From Nageia nagi (lineage: Eukaryota; Pinophyta): a stretch of DNA of 64,000 bases. The position numbers were made by a program, and so were the translations under genes. How positions within the stretch are numbered: the stretch's first letter is position 1; each line of letters begins with the position of its first letter. Positions 34,657 to 46,767 of this stretch are shown one piece after another. Location: assembly GCA_050084985.1 (NCBI GenBank), contig JBITNC010000001.1:107198001-107262000 (forward strand). Direction: 5' to 3'. The notes under the pieces were generated by a model. The model saw nothing but the letters and a program-made list of their open reading frames with translations. It searched no databases and was not told the DNA's origin.

Positions 34657-36137
34657 ATTGCACCATGATGATGATGATATCATTAATGAAATACCAAAAT
34701 CATGACAATGCATCCCTGTGCCCTAGCAACACATAATTTCATGAACAACATGGCCCCAAGTTCCAAAAAAAAGCATAAAGAATCTTGTAACATTCAATTA
34801 GCTACCTCAATGCTTAAAATATGTATGGTAACTTACAACAAAGATGGAAATAATAAATAGATAAAGATTAAAGACTTATTATGAAAAATCTATAACCTAA
34901 TCTATGGTTCAATAATCTTATGCTCATGCTTACATTCATGAAGGAATTATTTCATATTTTCATATAAAGATAGTTTGGGACCAATTATAAAATTTGCAAT
35001 TATTATAGATGTTAAACCCATCTTGATGTTGATAAAATATGTATGAAAGAAAATGCATGGGATGTGGGTAGGATGCATGAATACATGTGACAATGCACTT
35101 ATAGACATGATTGCATTGTATTAGGAATATTGGGCCAACCCAATGGAGAGTTCTTCCATATTATAATAATGATATCTTACACTTATATTAGTAGAGTTTT
35201 TTGAAATACCTTTTGAAGCCACCATGGAGTTCACCTATCTAAATTATTTATTGATTATTTCTAAAAGGAGTAACTACTTACAATTGATAAATGGAACTCT
35301 TATCTTGACCTAATGATATATGAGATATTTGTATCTTGGAAGGTTTGTTGTACAATTGACCTATGGATTTAATACAAATATTAGACTTGTTTATTCAGTA
35401 TGATATATTATATGCTATGATGAATTCCAAATGTGTGCTAAACGATTGCAATAGAAGAAATATATCATAGTTAAAAGTGAATGGATGACATAATGCTATT
35501 AATTCAAGCTCTTCTAATGTTGAAATATAAAATGTTTAATGTTGCAACCATTATGGGTAAAATAGTTTCATGAACTTGTAATAGGTTGATATTGCTCACA
35601 ATGCATGGAATACCTACTATATGAATTACTATATTGAGATTCTTATAGTAAATAAGTGCATAATCATAAAAAGATGCATTCTTTTACAATGCTATAAAGG
35701 AACAAAAGACATGTACCCATATGCTACTTAAGAACCTAAAATAAATAAGATCAATCTTCAACATATAAGAAACTTGTATATATAACAAAAGTAAGAAACA
35801 ATGAAAGATATTCATATAACTATCTAAACTATAACTCTTGAAGGATTGGAATCTTTCATTAGAAGGTATACATAGGTCTATTGTATTAAACTTATCCTAG
35901 TAGAAATTCAAGGATTAGGATTTAAATGGAAAATTGATAAACAAGTCTCTACCAAAGAATTGAGATCACCCCTCTTGACGGACTACTTAAGGGTTCTCCT
36001 CTAAATATAAAGTAAGATTGAATGAATGACTAAATAACCAAGTATGTATCTCCCTTTGATAAAAGGATTTATGATGTAACACTTGAATGAGGATATAATT
36101 ACGGATTTATAGTCAAAGTGATCACTCTTATATATAT

Positions 36138-36212
<75 letters not shown>

Positions 36213-38040
36213 GTAATTAAGAATGTATGCTTGATGGTTTATAATTTGTAAATTTGATAACAGAGAGATATTATTTATATAATAGATTTGACATCTAGAG
36301 ATATATTAAGTTTTTAGTGATTGGAATGGGATAAATACAATTTTTATTTTGGTTAGTTTGTATAAGAAAGAAGTTATTTAAGTTTATGAGTTGGGATATA
36401 ATAGAATATCTAGAAGGATGGGTTGTAGGTTGGATGGATTCACAATGGATTAAGTTTTGTAATACAAAATAATTGATTGATTTGATAAGCTAAGTTTTTA
36501 CTAATTAATCACTTCTAAGAACCTCATAAATTTTTATAAGGAAATTATGAAATATGTAAGGATTTTACTTCAAAAAAAAAAATTCATTCAAGATTTGCAA
36601 CATTTTGAAAATTATAGAATTTATTGTATCAATATTTTTTATTTATTTTCAAGCGTGAAAAATAAATGTGTCAAATATAACTAAAGTTTCAAGATATGTG
36701 AAAGATACAAAATAGAAAACTTATAATTTTGAAATACATGAAAATATAAAAAAATTTAAAACCTAACATCAAAATTTGTAATTATGCATTCTTCTATTTT
36801 TGAAACTTAAGATGAAAATTAAAATTTTAGAATATTATATGTTGAACACTATAGAGGTCCAAAATTATCATCGAGGATACTCACCACTTTTACTTTTCCT
36901 TAAGAAAAAGATTACAATGTTAGGAAGGAGTGTATATATTTGTTCCCAAATACAATGTTTGGGAATAAATGTAAATTTAATTTTAAATACATAACAAAAT
37001 GTTAGGAAGGAGTGTAGATATTTCTTCCCAAACATTTGTATGTCTCTTAATCCCCTCCCAAGAGCATTACAAACATCCACTTTGACAACAATTATGATGA
37101 TGCCTACATTGACAAACTTAAAACCTACCTTATCCACATTCATACTATTTGAGACCTCATTGAGAAAGTGAACTACTTTTCCAAAGCATTATGATTGAAA
37201 ATTATTGATTCTTTTCCTCAAACCACCTTCTTCTTTCATTAGTCCAATGATTATTGCCCTTGTAACTCCTGGTTTAACTTAGAATGAAAGGCTTTACATA
37301 GGCTCATCTAGTTTGTAGGCCATCTCAATCCCCTACATTACAAGCTTGCCCAAAAATACTATCATTCCTTTCTTGAAAAGAAAAAGTGCCAATTCATATC
37401 AAGAAAGAGAGAAGAAATTATAGACATGCTCAAACTTAACCCCAATTTTTTTGGCGAATCTTCCTGCCCAAGAAAGTAAACTTGTCCCATATTTGACCCT
37501 CACACTTGACACACATACACTACTGCAACACTCTATGATATTCCAAACCATGTCTTAATTGTCCCCAACCCATGATCATAACATTGTACATTCTTCACTA
37601 ATTGAATGATTATTCAAGCTATCCGTAAACTACTACTAACTCATATTGAAATTTGAAGGAATTTTTTTATTGTTTTAAGAAAATTTTCAATTATTATTTT
37701 AGGAAGTTTTCCTATTCAATTAGCATTTAATTTTCACTTATCTTGTTTACTATGAGATACATGGCATATTTTATTCTTTATTCAAAGAAACCTACATATT
37801 TCAATCTTGGATTAATTATGAAGACTATAGATGCATTGCCTTTTTCATGTGGGAAATATTCAATCTAAGGAAAGTTCTACTCACTAATAGTTCAAAGAAG
37901 ACTTTTATATTCAGACTTATCCCATCCTTCTTTCAACCTTAAGGACGCTCAACTAGGAAGCCAAGATGATCACATAGGCACAATAAAATCAATTCATCAT
38001 TGACTCCAATAAAAATATTCTAGGATAACACCAAATTCCA
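34657..38040. other. Gene-free AT-rich stretch
   Basis: No supported ORF or element end is visible. It holds a TA microsatellite (36,129-36,209) and a ~37 bp direct repeat, 'ATGTTAGGAAGGAGTGTA', at about 36,917 and 37,000. Bases 37,150-37,650 are less AT-rich and could be an old repeat that I cannot name. Confidence 0.5.
36129..36209. repeat. (TA)n microsatellite
   Basis: About 80 bases of alternating TA with one break (AATA) near 36,148-36,151. Confidence 0.95.
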
Positions 38041-38590
38041 CATCACTTGCTTCTTTTTAACCATAAATGTTATTTTATTATATATTACCATGAGAATTTA
38101 TTTTCTTACTTTTCTTTCTTTAAAGCTGTATTAGGCACTCATATTACTTTATATGTATCTCTCCCTATAGTCCCATTTTTCATCAACTGTAGATATTAAT
38201 ATATTTCTATTCTATTCTATAATACTATGAAATTCCAGTTTCAAAGGAATGATGTTCTATTCTATTTTGTAATATTCTGGAATTACTGTAACATCACTTG
38301 CTTCTTTTCATCCATAACATTGGGAGTGATCTCTGACTTGCAGATCTTATTTTATCATGTATTACTCTGATAATTTATTTTCTTACATTTCTTTCTTTAA
38401 ACCTGTATTAAGTACTACTCCTAGTACTTTATATATATCTTATCTTATAGTCCCATTAACCTTTTTGATCACCCGTAGATATTAATATATTTATATTCTA
38501 TTATATAATATTATGGAATTACAGTTTGAAAGGAATGCTGTTGTTCTATTGTATTCTATAATGTTCTGGAATTACAGTTTCAAAGGAGCG
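38041..38590 (+). repeat. Tandem duplication upstream of the SWEET gene
   Basis: Two copies, about 38,041-38,282 and 38,290-38,590, share CATCACTTGCTTCTTTT, 'TTCTTACATTTCTTTCTTTAAA'-type and 'TAGATATTAATATATTT.TATTCTAT' blocks. Each ends with 'TTCTGGAATTAC'. They lie 430-980 bases upstream of the start codon. Confidence 0.8.
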
Positions 38591-38880
38591 ATTCTGTGGC
38601 CATTCAAAAGATGGTGCTACAAATCGTGACGTAGATGGCTTAGGTTCCTAAATTTCACGAAGAGTTGTGGGAGAAGGATAGCATCATTGGCTTTTAGCAA
38701 AGCAGAAGCACAGAAGAGGAATGGAAGCAAGGTTGAAAAAAATCACGTTTATTCTTGATTCATCGAATAACAGAGACCTTGCCAGGCATGAAAAAATACC
38801 AGTCTCGTATTAATCTTGTAACTTTAGTCGATGCATAAAATCAAAGTGGGTTCCAAGAGAACTCGATTCTTCTCCTTTGT

Positions 38881-38925
38881 TAGCTATAAATGTGGAAGCT
38901 ATACATCCTAAATATATATATGCAC
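38881..38925 (+). promoter_or_regulatory. Probable core promoter of the SWEET gene
   Basis: Two TATA-like boxes are present: TATAAAT at 38,885 and AAATATATATATG at about 38,910. With the latter, transcription would start near 38,945 and leave a 5' leader of about 80 bases. The leader is C/A-rich, unlike the surrounding AT-rich DNA. Confidence 0.5.
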
Positions 38926-39023
38926 TTTGCTTTTCTCTGCTTACAAAAACAGCAAGCTACAAGAAAGACAACGCCCCTTCCTCCGTTTACGACGAAGGAA
39001 GAAAAGAACGAGTAGTTCTAAAC

Positions 39024-40575
39024 ATGGACGTCAAATATGTCCGTCTTGCTGTTGGAATTTTGGGTCTCTTCCTTCCTTTCTTTCTTTGTATTTTGATTTT
39101 GCTTGCTGTTGGAATTTTGGGTCTTGTTTGTTTGTGATGAACAGTTGGAGTTAGCGTGTATTCAAGTGATTGTGTAGATATATTAGTCATATTTAATATG
39201 TTGTCATGACCGTTAAATATTTTTACTATACATGCCATGTGTAGAGATCAAATCCCACAACTTACAATCCAACTCATATGATAAATAACTTTTACGTACT
39301 ACTACAGAGTACCATGTTCAATTCCCCTCCACTTCTATATAGACATTGCTTTTCCTTTCTCTTTTTTCTGAAACCATAAAAAATGGGTTGTTTTGTATAT
39401 AAGCTTAGAACTTTGAGCAAAAATAGCTGATATTGTTTTGCTTCTTATAATAACAGGAAATTGCACTTCATTCCTTCTGTATATGGCGCCTGTGTAAGTA
39501 GTCTCTATTCACATTTCAAAGCCTTTACACCTAAATAAATGCTATGAGCTGATAAACATGTAAAAATCCTTGTGATGTTTGGGCAGACTAACATTTAGGA
39601 AGGTGATTGGAGAAAAGTCCGTGGGGCAGTACTCTTGCACACCATACGTAATAGCTCTCTTCAACTGTTTAACTATACATGGTATGGACTCCCTGTGGTG
39701 AGTAAGGGATGGGAAAACTTCCTCGTTTCCACCGTAAATGGAGCTGGTATGGTTCCTGAGTGCTTTGTTATTTGCACTTTTCTCGTCCTTGCTCCATCCA
39801 AACGCAAGGTATTAATTGCTCATTCATACCATCCCATATTTTATCATGTCATGGTATAATATTGTAAATAGGAATGATTAATCTTTGCAAATCTTAGTAC
39901 TATAGAATCCTATGGAAGTAAGTTCACAAGAATGCTTTGATAATATTTTTTTTTCAGTGGAAAGTGGTGAGAATGCTTGTAGGAGTGGTGGTGATGTTTA
40001 TGGTGATGGTGATGGTGACTATTTTTGCTTTTCATGATCATAAAAGTCGCAAGTTCTTGGTGGGCATTGTTGGAATAATATCCTCCATTTTTCTCTATGG
40101 TTCTCCACTCTTCATAATGGTAACTTCAACCTCGTGACCAATAAGAGTTTCAATATTTGAGTAGTGATTGTGTTGTTGAGTTTTTTCATTTGGAATGCAG
40201 AAGCTGGTGATTGAAACAAAAAGTGTGGAGTTCATGCCGCTCCCCTTGTCTGTTTTTGGTTTTCTAAGCAGCAGTTTTTGGATGGCATACGGTGCCTTGA
40301 GCAAAGATGTCCTACTTGCGGTAATGTTTTGGAGGGGTAAAGCTTGGGATTTGGCATAAGTTTTATTGAGGCTGATAATATAATATTGGGTTTTGCAGGC
40401 TCCAAATGTGGTTGGTTGTCCATTGGGAATCTCTCAGCTGGTATTGTATTGGGTTTATAGAAAGAATAAGAAAACGATGTGCACTGAGGAGAAGCAGGAG
40501 AACAATGGCATGAATTCGCAGGACCCCGAGATAGGAATGGTATTCAAAGCTAATGGTAATAAAACCCCGTTATAA
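39024..40575 (+). CDS. SWEET sugar transporter, SWEET3-like, six exons, one frameshift
   Basis: Exons: 39,024-39,063; 39,457-39,493; 39,587-39,808; 39,958-40,119; 40,201-40,320; 40,399-40,575. All introns are GT-AG, and exon sizes (37, 162, 120) match the usual SWEET pattern. The start ATG has A at -3 and G at +4. SWEETs are seven-helix membrane carriers for facilitated sugar diffusion, with two MtN3/saliva repeats. Visible motifs: VRLAVGIL and SFLLYMAPV (helix 1), QYSCTPYVIALFNCL, TWYGLPVVSKGWENF, then DHKSRKFLVG, LYGSPLFIM, VIETKSVEFMPL, FWMAYG, APNVVGCPLGISQL. The YTWYGLP and VEFMP motifs are closest to clade I SWEET3. Exon 3 lacks one base near 39,672 (one T would restore the family reading CLIYTW). 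The remaining exons are intact. This may be a real null allele or an assembly error. Restored length is about 252 aa. Exon 1 has a second in-frame donor at 39,121. Confidence 0.9.
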
Positions 40576-40705
40576 TCTATCATGCTCGAAGAAAAGGGTT
40601 CAAGATAAAAGCTAAGAGGTACAAGAAAAGTATCCATTTTTTGATATCGATGATTCTTCATGCTAAGGTATTGGACCTGGTATTGGACTTCGCAATGAAG
40701 AGAGA

Positions 40706-40711
40706 AATAAA
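40706..40711 (+). terminator. Candidate polyadenylation signal of the SWEET gene
   Basis: AATAAA lies 131 bases after the stop codon. A second AATAAAATGCATACA copy is at about 40,798. Confidence 0.5.
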
Positions 40712-41080
40712 ATGCATACAGATATATTGTTTTGTAAGATTTGAAGGGTTTATTTTAACAAGTGTTTTTATATAAATTCAAAAAAATATATTGTAGAAAT
40801 AAAATGCATACAAATAAAATTTGAAGATGTTGGAGTTATATTTAAAAACATGTTACAATATTTTAAAATAGTGAAATTTTATTTGGAAGAATATAATGAT
40901 ATAAAAAGTAGAATAATATTTTATAAGTATAATAATATTATATAAAATATATTAGTTTGAAAATTGTTTAAATTTTAGCATTATTCTTTAAAACATAGTG
41001 ATATTATCTTATGTTTTATTTACTAGTTTTGATATTATCTTTTATATATCAAAAAATGTTGAGAGATATCATTTTCGAAC

Positions 41081-41628
41081 CTATTTTTTACACACATGCG
41101 ACATTTGGCCCTCCACTCCCATCACCTCTCTATGTAATAACTATTTAAGACTCATTAAAATCACACAAAATATTGTAATAGTTGAAAAATGTAATAGCAA
41201 CTTCAATAATGATTCTATTCTATGGTTTGTAACAAAGAAGATAAGAAAATAATTTGTATTTTATAAATGTGTGACAAGAAGTCAAATGTGCAAATTAGAG
41301 ATGACGACAAGTTGATAAAAATGATTCGATTACAAGAATGCAAATTAAAGACTATTTTTTACACACATGCGACATTTGGCCCTCCACTCCCATCACCTCT
41401 CTATGTAATAACTATTTAAGACTCATTAAAATCACACAAAATATTGTAATAGTTGAAAAATGTAATAGCAACTTCAATAATGATTCTATTCTATGGTTTG
41501 TAACAAAGAAGATAAGAAAATAATTTGTATTTTATAAATGTGTGACAAGAAGTCAAATGTGCAAATTAGAGATGACGACAAGTTGATAAAAATGATTCGA
41601 TTACAAGAATGCAAATTAAAGACTATTT
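41081..41628 (+). repeat. Perfect 271-bp tandem duplication
   Basis: Copy 1 is 41,081-41,351 and copy 2 is 41,352-41,622, followed by the first six bases of a third. I found no difference between the copies by eye. Both begin CTATTTTTTACACACATGCG. No coding role is evident; an open frame is shared by both copies. Confidence 0.95.
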
Positions 41629-42109
41629 AATCATATGAACTCTTGATCATCCTATGTATTTATTAATATACATTTTTAATATGCTTTTATAATCTTATTT
41701 TGTAAAAGAAATTCAAATAAAGGTTATGGATAAGAAGTCAACCCCAAAATCTAATTATGAAATAGTTTTGAAATCTAGACAAATTATGTCCAAACTCATG
41801 AAAACAAAATTAAAATAATTTTTGAAAAAAACTAAATTTTTTAGCATAATATTATTTTAATAAAATGGTAGAAATTGATAATTTACTAAATTAAGAAGAA
41901 TTTAAAATCATCTTAGCTTTTTTGAAAGAATGTACTTTGAATTTTATCTTCAAAATTTTGAAAGAATGTACTTTGAATGAATTGATAATTTACTAAAAGC
42001 ATTAGAACAAAAAAATATCTTATCAAAAAATGAATTTTATCTTCAAAATTTTCTTTACATTTATAAATTTATTATTTAATGTATATCTACATTCAAAATT
42101 CTTTAAATT
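41629..42109. other. AT-rich, no gene seen
   Basis: A short local duplication (TTTGAAAGAATGTACTTTGAAT at about 41,920 and 41,960) is the only structure noticed. Confidence 0.4.
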
Positions 42110-43905
42110 TGTTAAAATAAATCAACCAATTTTTAGAGGTTATAATTTTTATCAAAAGTCTTTGATTAATGTAAATAGTATATCATTGGATATCTCTCAT
42201 CGAGTTCTTTCCAAGAGTGGTCACATGATTCCTTTCGAGTAAGAAATGACCTGTTAAAGGTGAAAAAGGAGTCTTGTGATGACTTGTTGGAAAGCTCTTG
42301 ATAAACATTATTCAATAGTATACCATTTACATCAATTAGAGATCTATGATAAAATTTATGGGATTTGAAAATTGATTGATTTATTTTATTAGTTTCTAAA
42401 GCCCATAATTTTTTTTCATAGGTTTTTGATTGATGTAAATGATATACCATCAGATAGATCTCAAAATAAAATTTCCAATAAGTATTTTGAGTAAGAAATG
42501 ATCCATCAAAACTTGAAAATATAAATGTTCATCTTTAATAAAATGCATATGCTTATTTGTAAGAGGTATCAACTGACACCTCAAGATGATTGATACCTCT
42601 TCTAAATGAGAAGTTGAGTCCACTTAAAGGGAAATGGGGAAAAATTGATGAAGTTAAAATTCAATGTTAGAAAAATCAGAATTAAAATTGGGATCCTAAT
42701 TTAGGTTAAGGATCCCAATAAAGGATCAATTAGGATCTCGATATTTAAAACTAAAATACATGCATTAAATATCAGGATCTTGATATTTTAATCTCTAATT
42801 TTGCCTTAGTTTTAGGCTCAGAAAAGACTTAGTGAGCCAACACTTAGCCTTGGACCTAGGCATACATTTGATAGAGTTTTTGGAAGAATTATTTTATGAA
42901 ATTAAAATCCATTATAGATTCAAGAGCATATATTTCAAATATATAATTTTTTTTACAATTATATATAATTTTATATTTTTCAATTATTTTTAGTAAAAGT
43001 GGTCCATATACTTGAAATATGAGGGTCTCATTTTTTCTTAATAAGTTTTTTTGTAGGAGTTATGTAAAATAATTATATAGGGACACGCTTCACAAAATTC
43101 TCTATAAGAATAATGTGTTTTTTGAAAAAGATTAATTTTAGATAAAATTATACAAGATAAACATGAGCACTTTTTGAAACCACAAATATGCTTGGTACAA
43201 AATTAATAAAAAAATTGATAGAAAAATTATGGAAAATATCGAGGATAAGCTCCAATATCTTAGGTATCTTTTCCTAAAATAATTTTAAAAAATATATTGA
43301 TTTTAGTCAAATTATGCAGGACAAACATGTGCATAGTATGGTTCAAAAATGATTTAAAAAAAATGATTTTTGTTCATCCCATTGAATTTTAAATTCTATG
43401 ATCTGGGTATTGGAATAAAATATATATTTGAAAAGTAGACTCTAAGTGATACCTTTTCATATCAATGACCTTTTTCATGATTCGATGTCTAAGTGCTTCA
43501 AATTTTGAGATCAATCATACCCAAACTTGAAAATCAAGGAAAACACTTCCACTTTTTGGTCTTAAAGTGGACCTACCTTCTTGCACCCACTCGAAAAGTT
43601 CTTGATGAATGCTATCTAAAAGTATATCATTTATATCAATAAGAGATCTATTGCAATATTTATAGAATTTAAAAAATTATTTATTTATTTTAACAATTTT
43701 TATAGTTCATAAATTTTATCGCATGTCTATAATTGATGTAAATGATATACCATCAGAAACATCTTAAACATATTTTTCAAATGATTAGTCACATAATCCC
43801 TTTTGAGTAAGAACTAATCTATGAAGGTTTAGAAATTCAAACACTCATTTCTAGTAAAATGCATATGCTCATTTGTAAAAGGTGTCAATTATCTTGAGAT
43901 GTAAG
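42110..43905. repeat. Fold-back repeat family, alternating orientation
   Basis: About 42,110-42,222 (GATTAATGTAAATAGTATAT, ending GAGTTCTTTCC) is repeated inverted at about 42,285-42,385 (GGAAAGCTCTTGAT, ACCATTTACATCAATTAGAG) and direct again at about 42,385-42,500. A similar palindromic unit lies at about 43,590-43,905, sharing 'TTGATGTAAATGATATACCATCAGA' blocks and 'AAAATGCATATGC'. The arms could form large hairpins. Apparent ORFs here are by-products of the repeats. Confidence 0.7.
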
Positions 43906-44139
43906 TGATAACTCTTAAAAAATGAACATCTTTTGTAGATGATCATTTGACAAATGAGCTTCAATATATTTTACCTTTAATGAGTTAATCCTTACTAGAA
44001 AAGGATCATGTGAATACTTGTTAAAAAATGTTTTTTGAGAGTTATCCTATTGTAATTGTATATCATATATATCAATATCATATTTACAAAAATATTTATA
44101 TGCTTTTAAATATAATATTTATAGTAGATTATCAACTAT

Positions 44140-44500
44140 ATTAAAGTGTTAAGCATTTGAAAGAGGTATTGGTCATCTCTTAATATTGAGCATTTGTAAG
44201 ATATGTCAGTTTCCCCTTAGTATCAAGTATCTATAAGAGTATCAACTATTTATTAATATTAAGCATTTGCAAGAGGTATTGAATATCTACTAGTGTTGAG
44301 TATTGATAAGATGTGTTAGTAGGCTACTAATGTAAAGATTGTGCAAGAGGTATTAACCATATACTAGTGTTAAGCATCTATAGGAGGTGTTCATCATATG
44401 ATAATATTGAGTGTTTATAGGAGGTGTTGATCTTATGATAATATTGAGTGTTTATAAAAGGTGTTGACCATCTACTAGTATAAAGCATATGAAGGTGTCA
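44140..44500 (+). repeat. ~45 bp minisatellite, about eight copies
   Basis: Units follow the pattern 'AAGAGGTATTGACCATCTACTAGTGTTAAGCATTT', for example AGGTATTGGTCATCTCTTAAT, AGGTATTAACCATATACTAG and AGGTGTTGATCTTATGATAA. A related word (GTAAGAGGTATCAACTGACA) occurs at 42,560. Confidence 0.75.
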
Positions 44501-45689
44501 AGAGATCAAAATTTTTATTCTTTTATTGAACATGAGATATTTTGGATTCACTATTGTATTTGGTATTATTGATACCTAAAAATGAAATTTATTCTATTTT
44601 ACTTTTCCTTTTCTAATAATGATAATGTATGTAATTTAATTTGCTAATATTAATTTTATATTATCTTATTTGGGCTAACTTAATACTTTCTCATGTGTTT
44701 TCTCATTTATGGTGCAAGGGCTAATATTGATGTTAGAAGATTGAAGTAAATTAAGGAGAAATCTTGCCTATAAAATACTACACATGAGATAGATGATGGA
44801 AATATATTAAATCTTAATCTCGATATCTCACATACTATTTGATTTAAGTGTTCTTAAACACTACTATCAATACTTGAGATTTGATCTTCCATGCAAGCTT
44901 TGATACTTTCTATATTCCATATTTTATAATACACACTATATTAGGTCTAACTCTATAAGTGTTATGAATTGAATACTTCACAAGGTATAACCTTCTATAC
45001 ATTTCAATGGTGTTGTTGAAATATTCCTAACAATGTTTCTAGCCTAAAATCTAGTAGTGTTATTGATATTATGAGTTCTACTTGGCTGAAATATTAGGAG
45101 AAATTTATTATTATCTTGTGAGACCTATTTCTAGTGTGTGATTCAATCTACATCAAGGTAAGTTAATAGGCTTGAAATATCTTTCTCTCTCTTCCTCTTG
45201 TCTTGATAGGTGGATTCAATCTCTCCATTAGTTGTATTATATTTACATATTATTACAATTATTTACTATTTTATTACATATTTGATATTATATACATTAT
45301 TAAGAATTTAGCACTTAATTTTTAGTATCAACATATTGATGAATGTGATACTTTGAATAAATTATTTTGATTTTAGGGTCTATATTATGAGCCAAAAACC
45401 CTAGGTTTTTTAGAGGATTTAATATTTTATTTCAAGTGTGATAGAAATAGATCATATGCCTTCATTTATAAGAGAATATATTGAGAACATCCTTGATACT
45501 AGGGAATATTTAAAGAATGTCTCTTAGAGATAGAACAACAATGCCACTCATGAGTTTATACATTAGGGAGATTCTAATAATGGAGGCGAAATTCAAAGGG
45601 AGTCACTTGAAGATGTATTTTGTTAAATCAATAATTTATAGAAAATGATTAATAATAGAATATTTGCCTTCAATGATAAATGGGAATCC
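44501..45689. other. Possible leader or LTR of an old Ty3/gypsy element
   Basis: This AT-rich stretch precedes a gag remnant on the same strand. I could not define LTR ends, a primer-binding site or an ORF. Confidence 0.3.
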
Positions 45690-46283
45690 ATTATGTGATG
45701 AAATTAGGAATACCATATTGATGTGTATCCAATCAGATATTGAGTTGGAGAAATTCAATGGTGATGGGGATCCTAAGTACCATTTTCAAGGATTAAAATA
45801 TATCATATAAGTCAAGTGTGGCATCAATGAAAATATCAAGGTAAACTATTTCTCATTGAGATGGAATGGTGAATTAATGAAATAATTTCATATTTTGGAG
45901 CTTGTTTCAATCATATATTATGATCAACTAAAAGGTATGTTCAAAAATAATTTTAAATGCAATAGTAAAAAATAGTTTGGATTGATGGATCTAATGGTTT
46001 GCAACCAAGAAGAAAATAAAAGATTAGATAACTTTTTTGAAGGCATCAAAAGGTGTTGAGATCATTTATTGAATGTACATTAACGTAAAAGCATGTTTCT
46101 AAGGTATTTCTTGAAAATATTATTATTGGTTTAAAATATATTAGTTTTCTTTTTAAAACTAAGAATTTTATGATTTTACATATAATTTGATTGAATATAA
46201 AAGAGCTATGGCTCAAATTAGTCAACTTAAATATACTAGTAGCTCCAAAAAGAATTCAATGAAATTATATCCTAAGAAAGAAG
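45690..46283 (+). pseudogene. gag: gag fragment of an old Ty3/gypsy element (5' part)
   Basis: Readable pieces include LELEKFNGDGDPKYHFQGLKY, FSLRWNGELMK and QLKGMFKNNFKC, the layout of the retrotransposon gag core, with several stops. It is cut at 46,283 by the Copia element and resumes at 53,317. Confidence 0.65.
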
Positions 46284-46753
46284 TGTTATAATTCCTAATT
46301 CATTATTGTTTGGTATCTAAAATGTGTCACTTACTTATTTCATATAAATATGAAAATAATTTATAAATACCTTTTTTGTATTTGAGAATTAAATAAGTGC
46401 AACTTGACCATTCTTACCTCATGTAAACCTTAGCTAAAAAGATAAGTTAAGATGGGGTTATATCCTATAAATAGAGGGCTTGGGATTGTTGTAAGACACT
46501 TGAGTTTGAAGCATTGTTATGCTATTAGACTGTAGATTGGTAAGAGATGAGAATTCTAATGTTGTCAGAGAGTTTTGTGAGTCTTGAGAAATAATAGAAT
46601 GTAGCTTGAAGTGGAGTACTCTCTTGATAGAGAGTAACCACTATACATGATTATCTCACTTGTTTGTGATTAAGTGATTATCTCTTGAGTTGTTTCTTAG
46701 AAGAAGAAGAACACTCTAAGGTTATATTGGGTGTATGATTTTCATCTCTTTCA
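46284..46753 (+). repeat. 5' LTR of the Copia element
   Basis: It starts TGTTATAATTCCTAATTCAT and ends TCTCTTTCA. It contains a TATAAATAGAGGGCTTGG promoter-like block near 46,470, also present in the 3' LTR. Confidence 0.95.
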
Positions 46754-46755
46754 AT

Positions 46756-46767
46756 TGGTATTAGAGA
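46756..46767 (+). other. Primer-binding site of the Copia element
   Basis: TGGTATTAGAGA, two mismatches from the initiator tRNA-Met site TGGTATCAGAGC, lies two bases after the LTR. Confidence 0.85.

Noticed and set aside
39937-40137. Reading the SWEET exons as separate small ORFs
   Set aside because: Canonical GT-AG introns and family exon lengths join them into one gene.
40998-41523. Two near-identical 55-residue ORF tails
   Set aside because: They are produced by the perfect 271-bp tandem duplication. No coding evidence.
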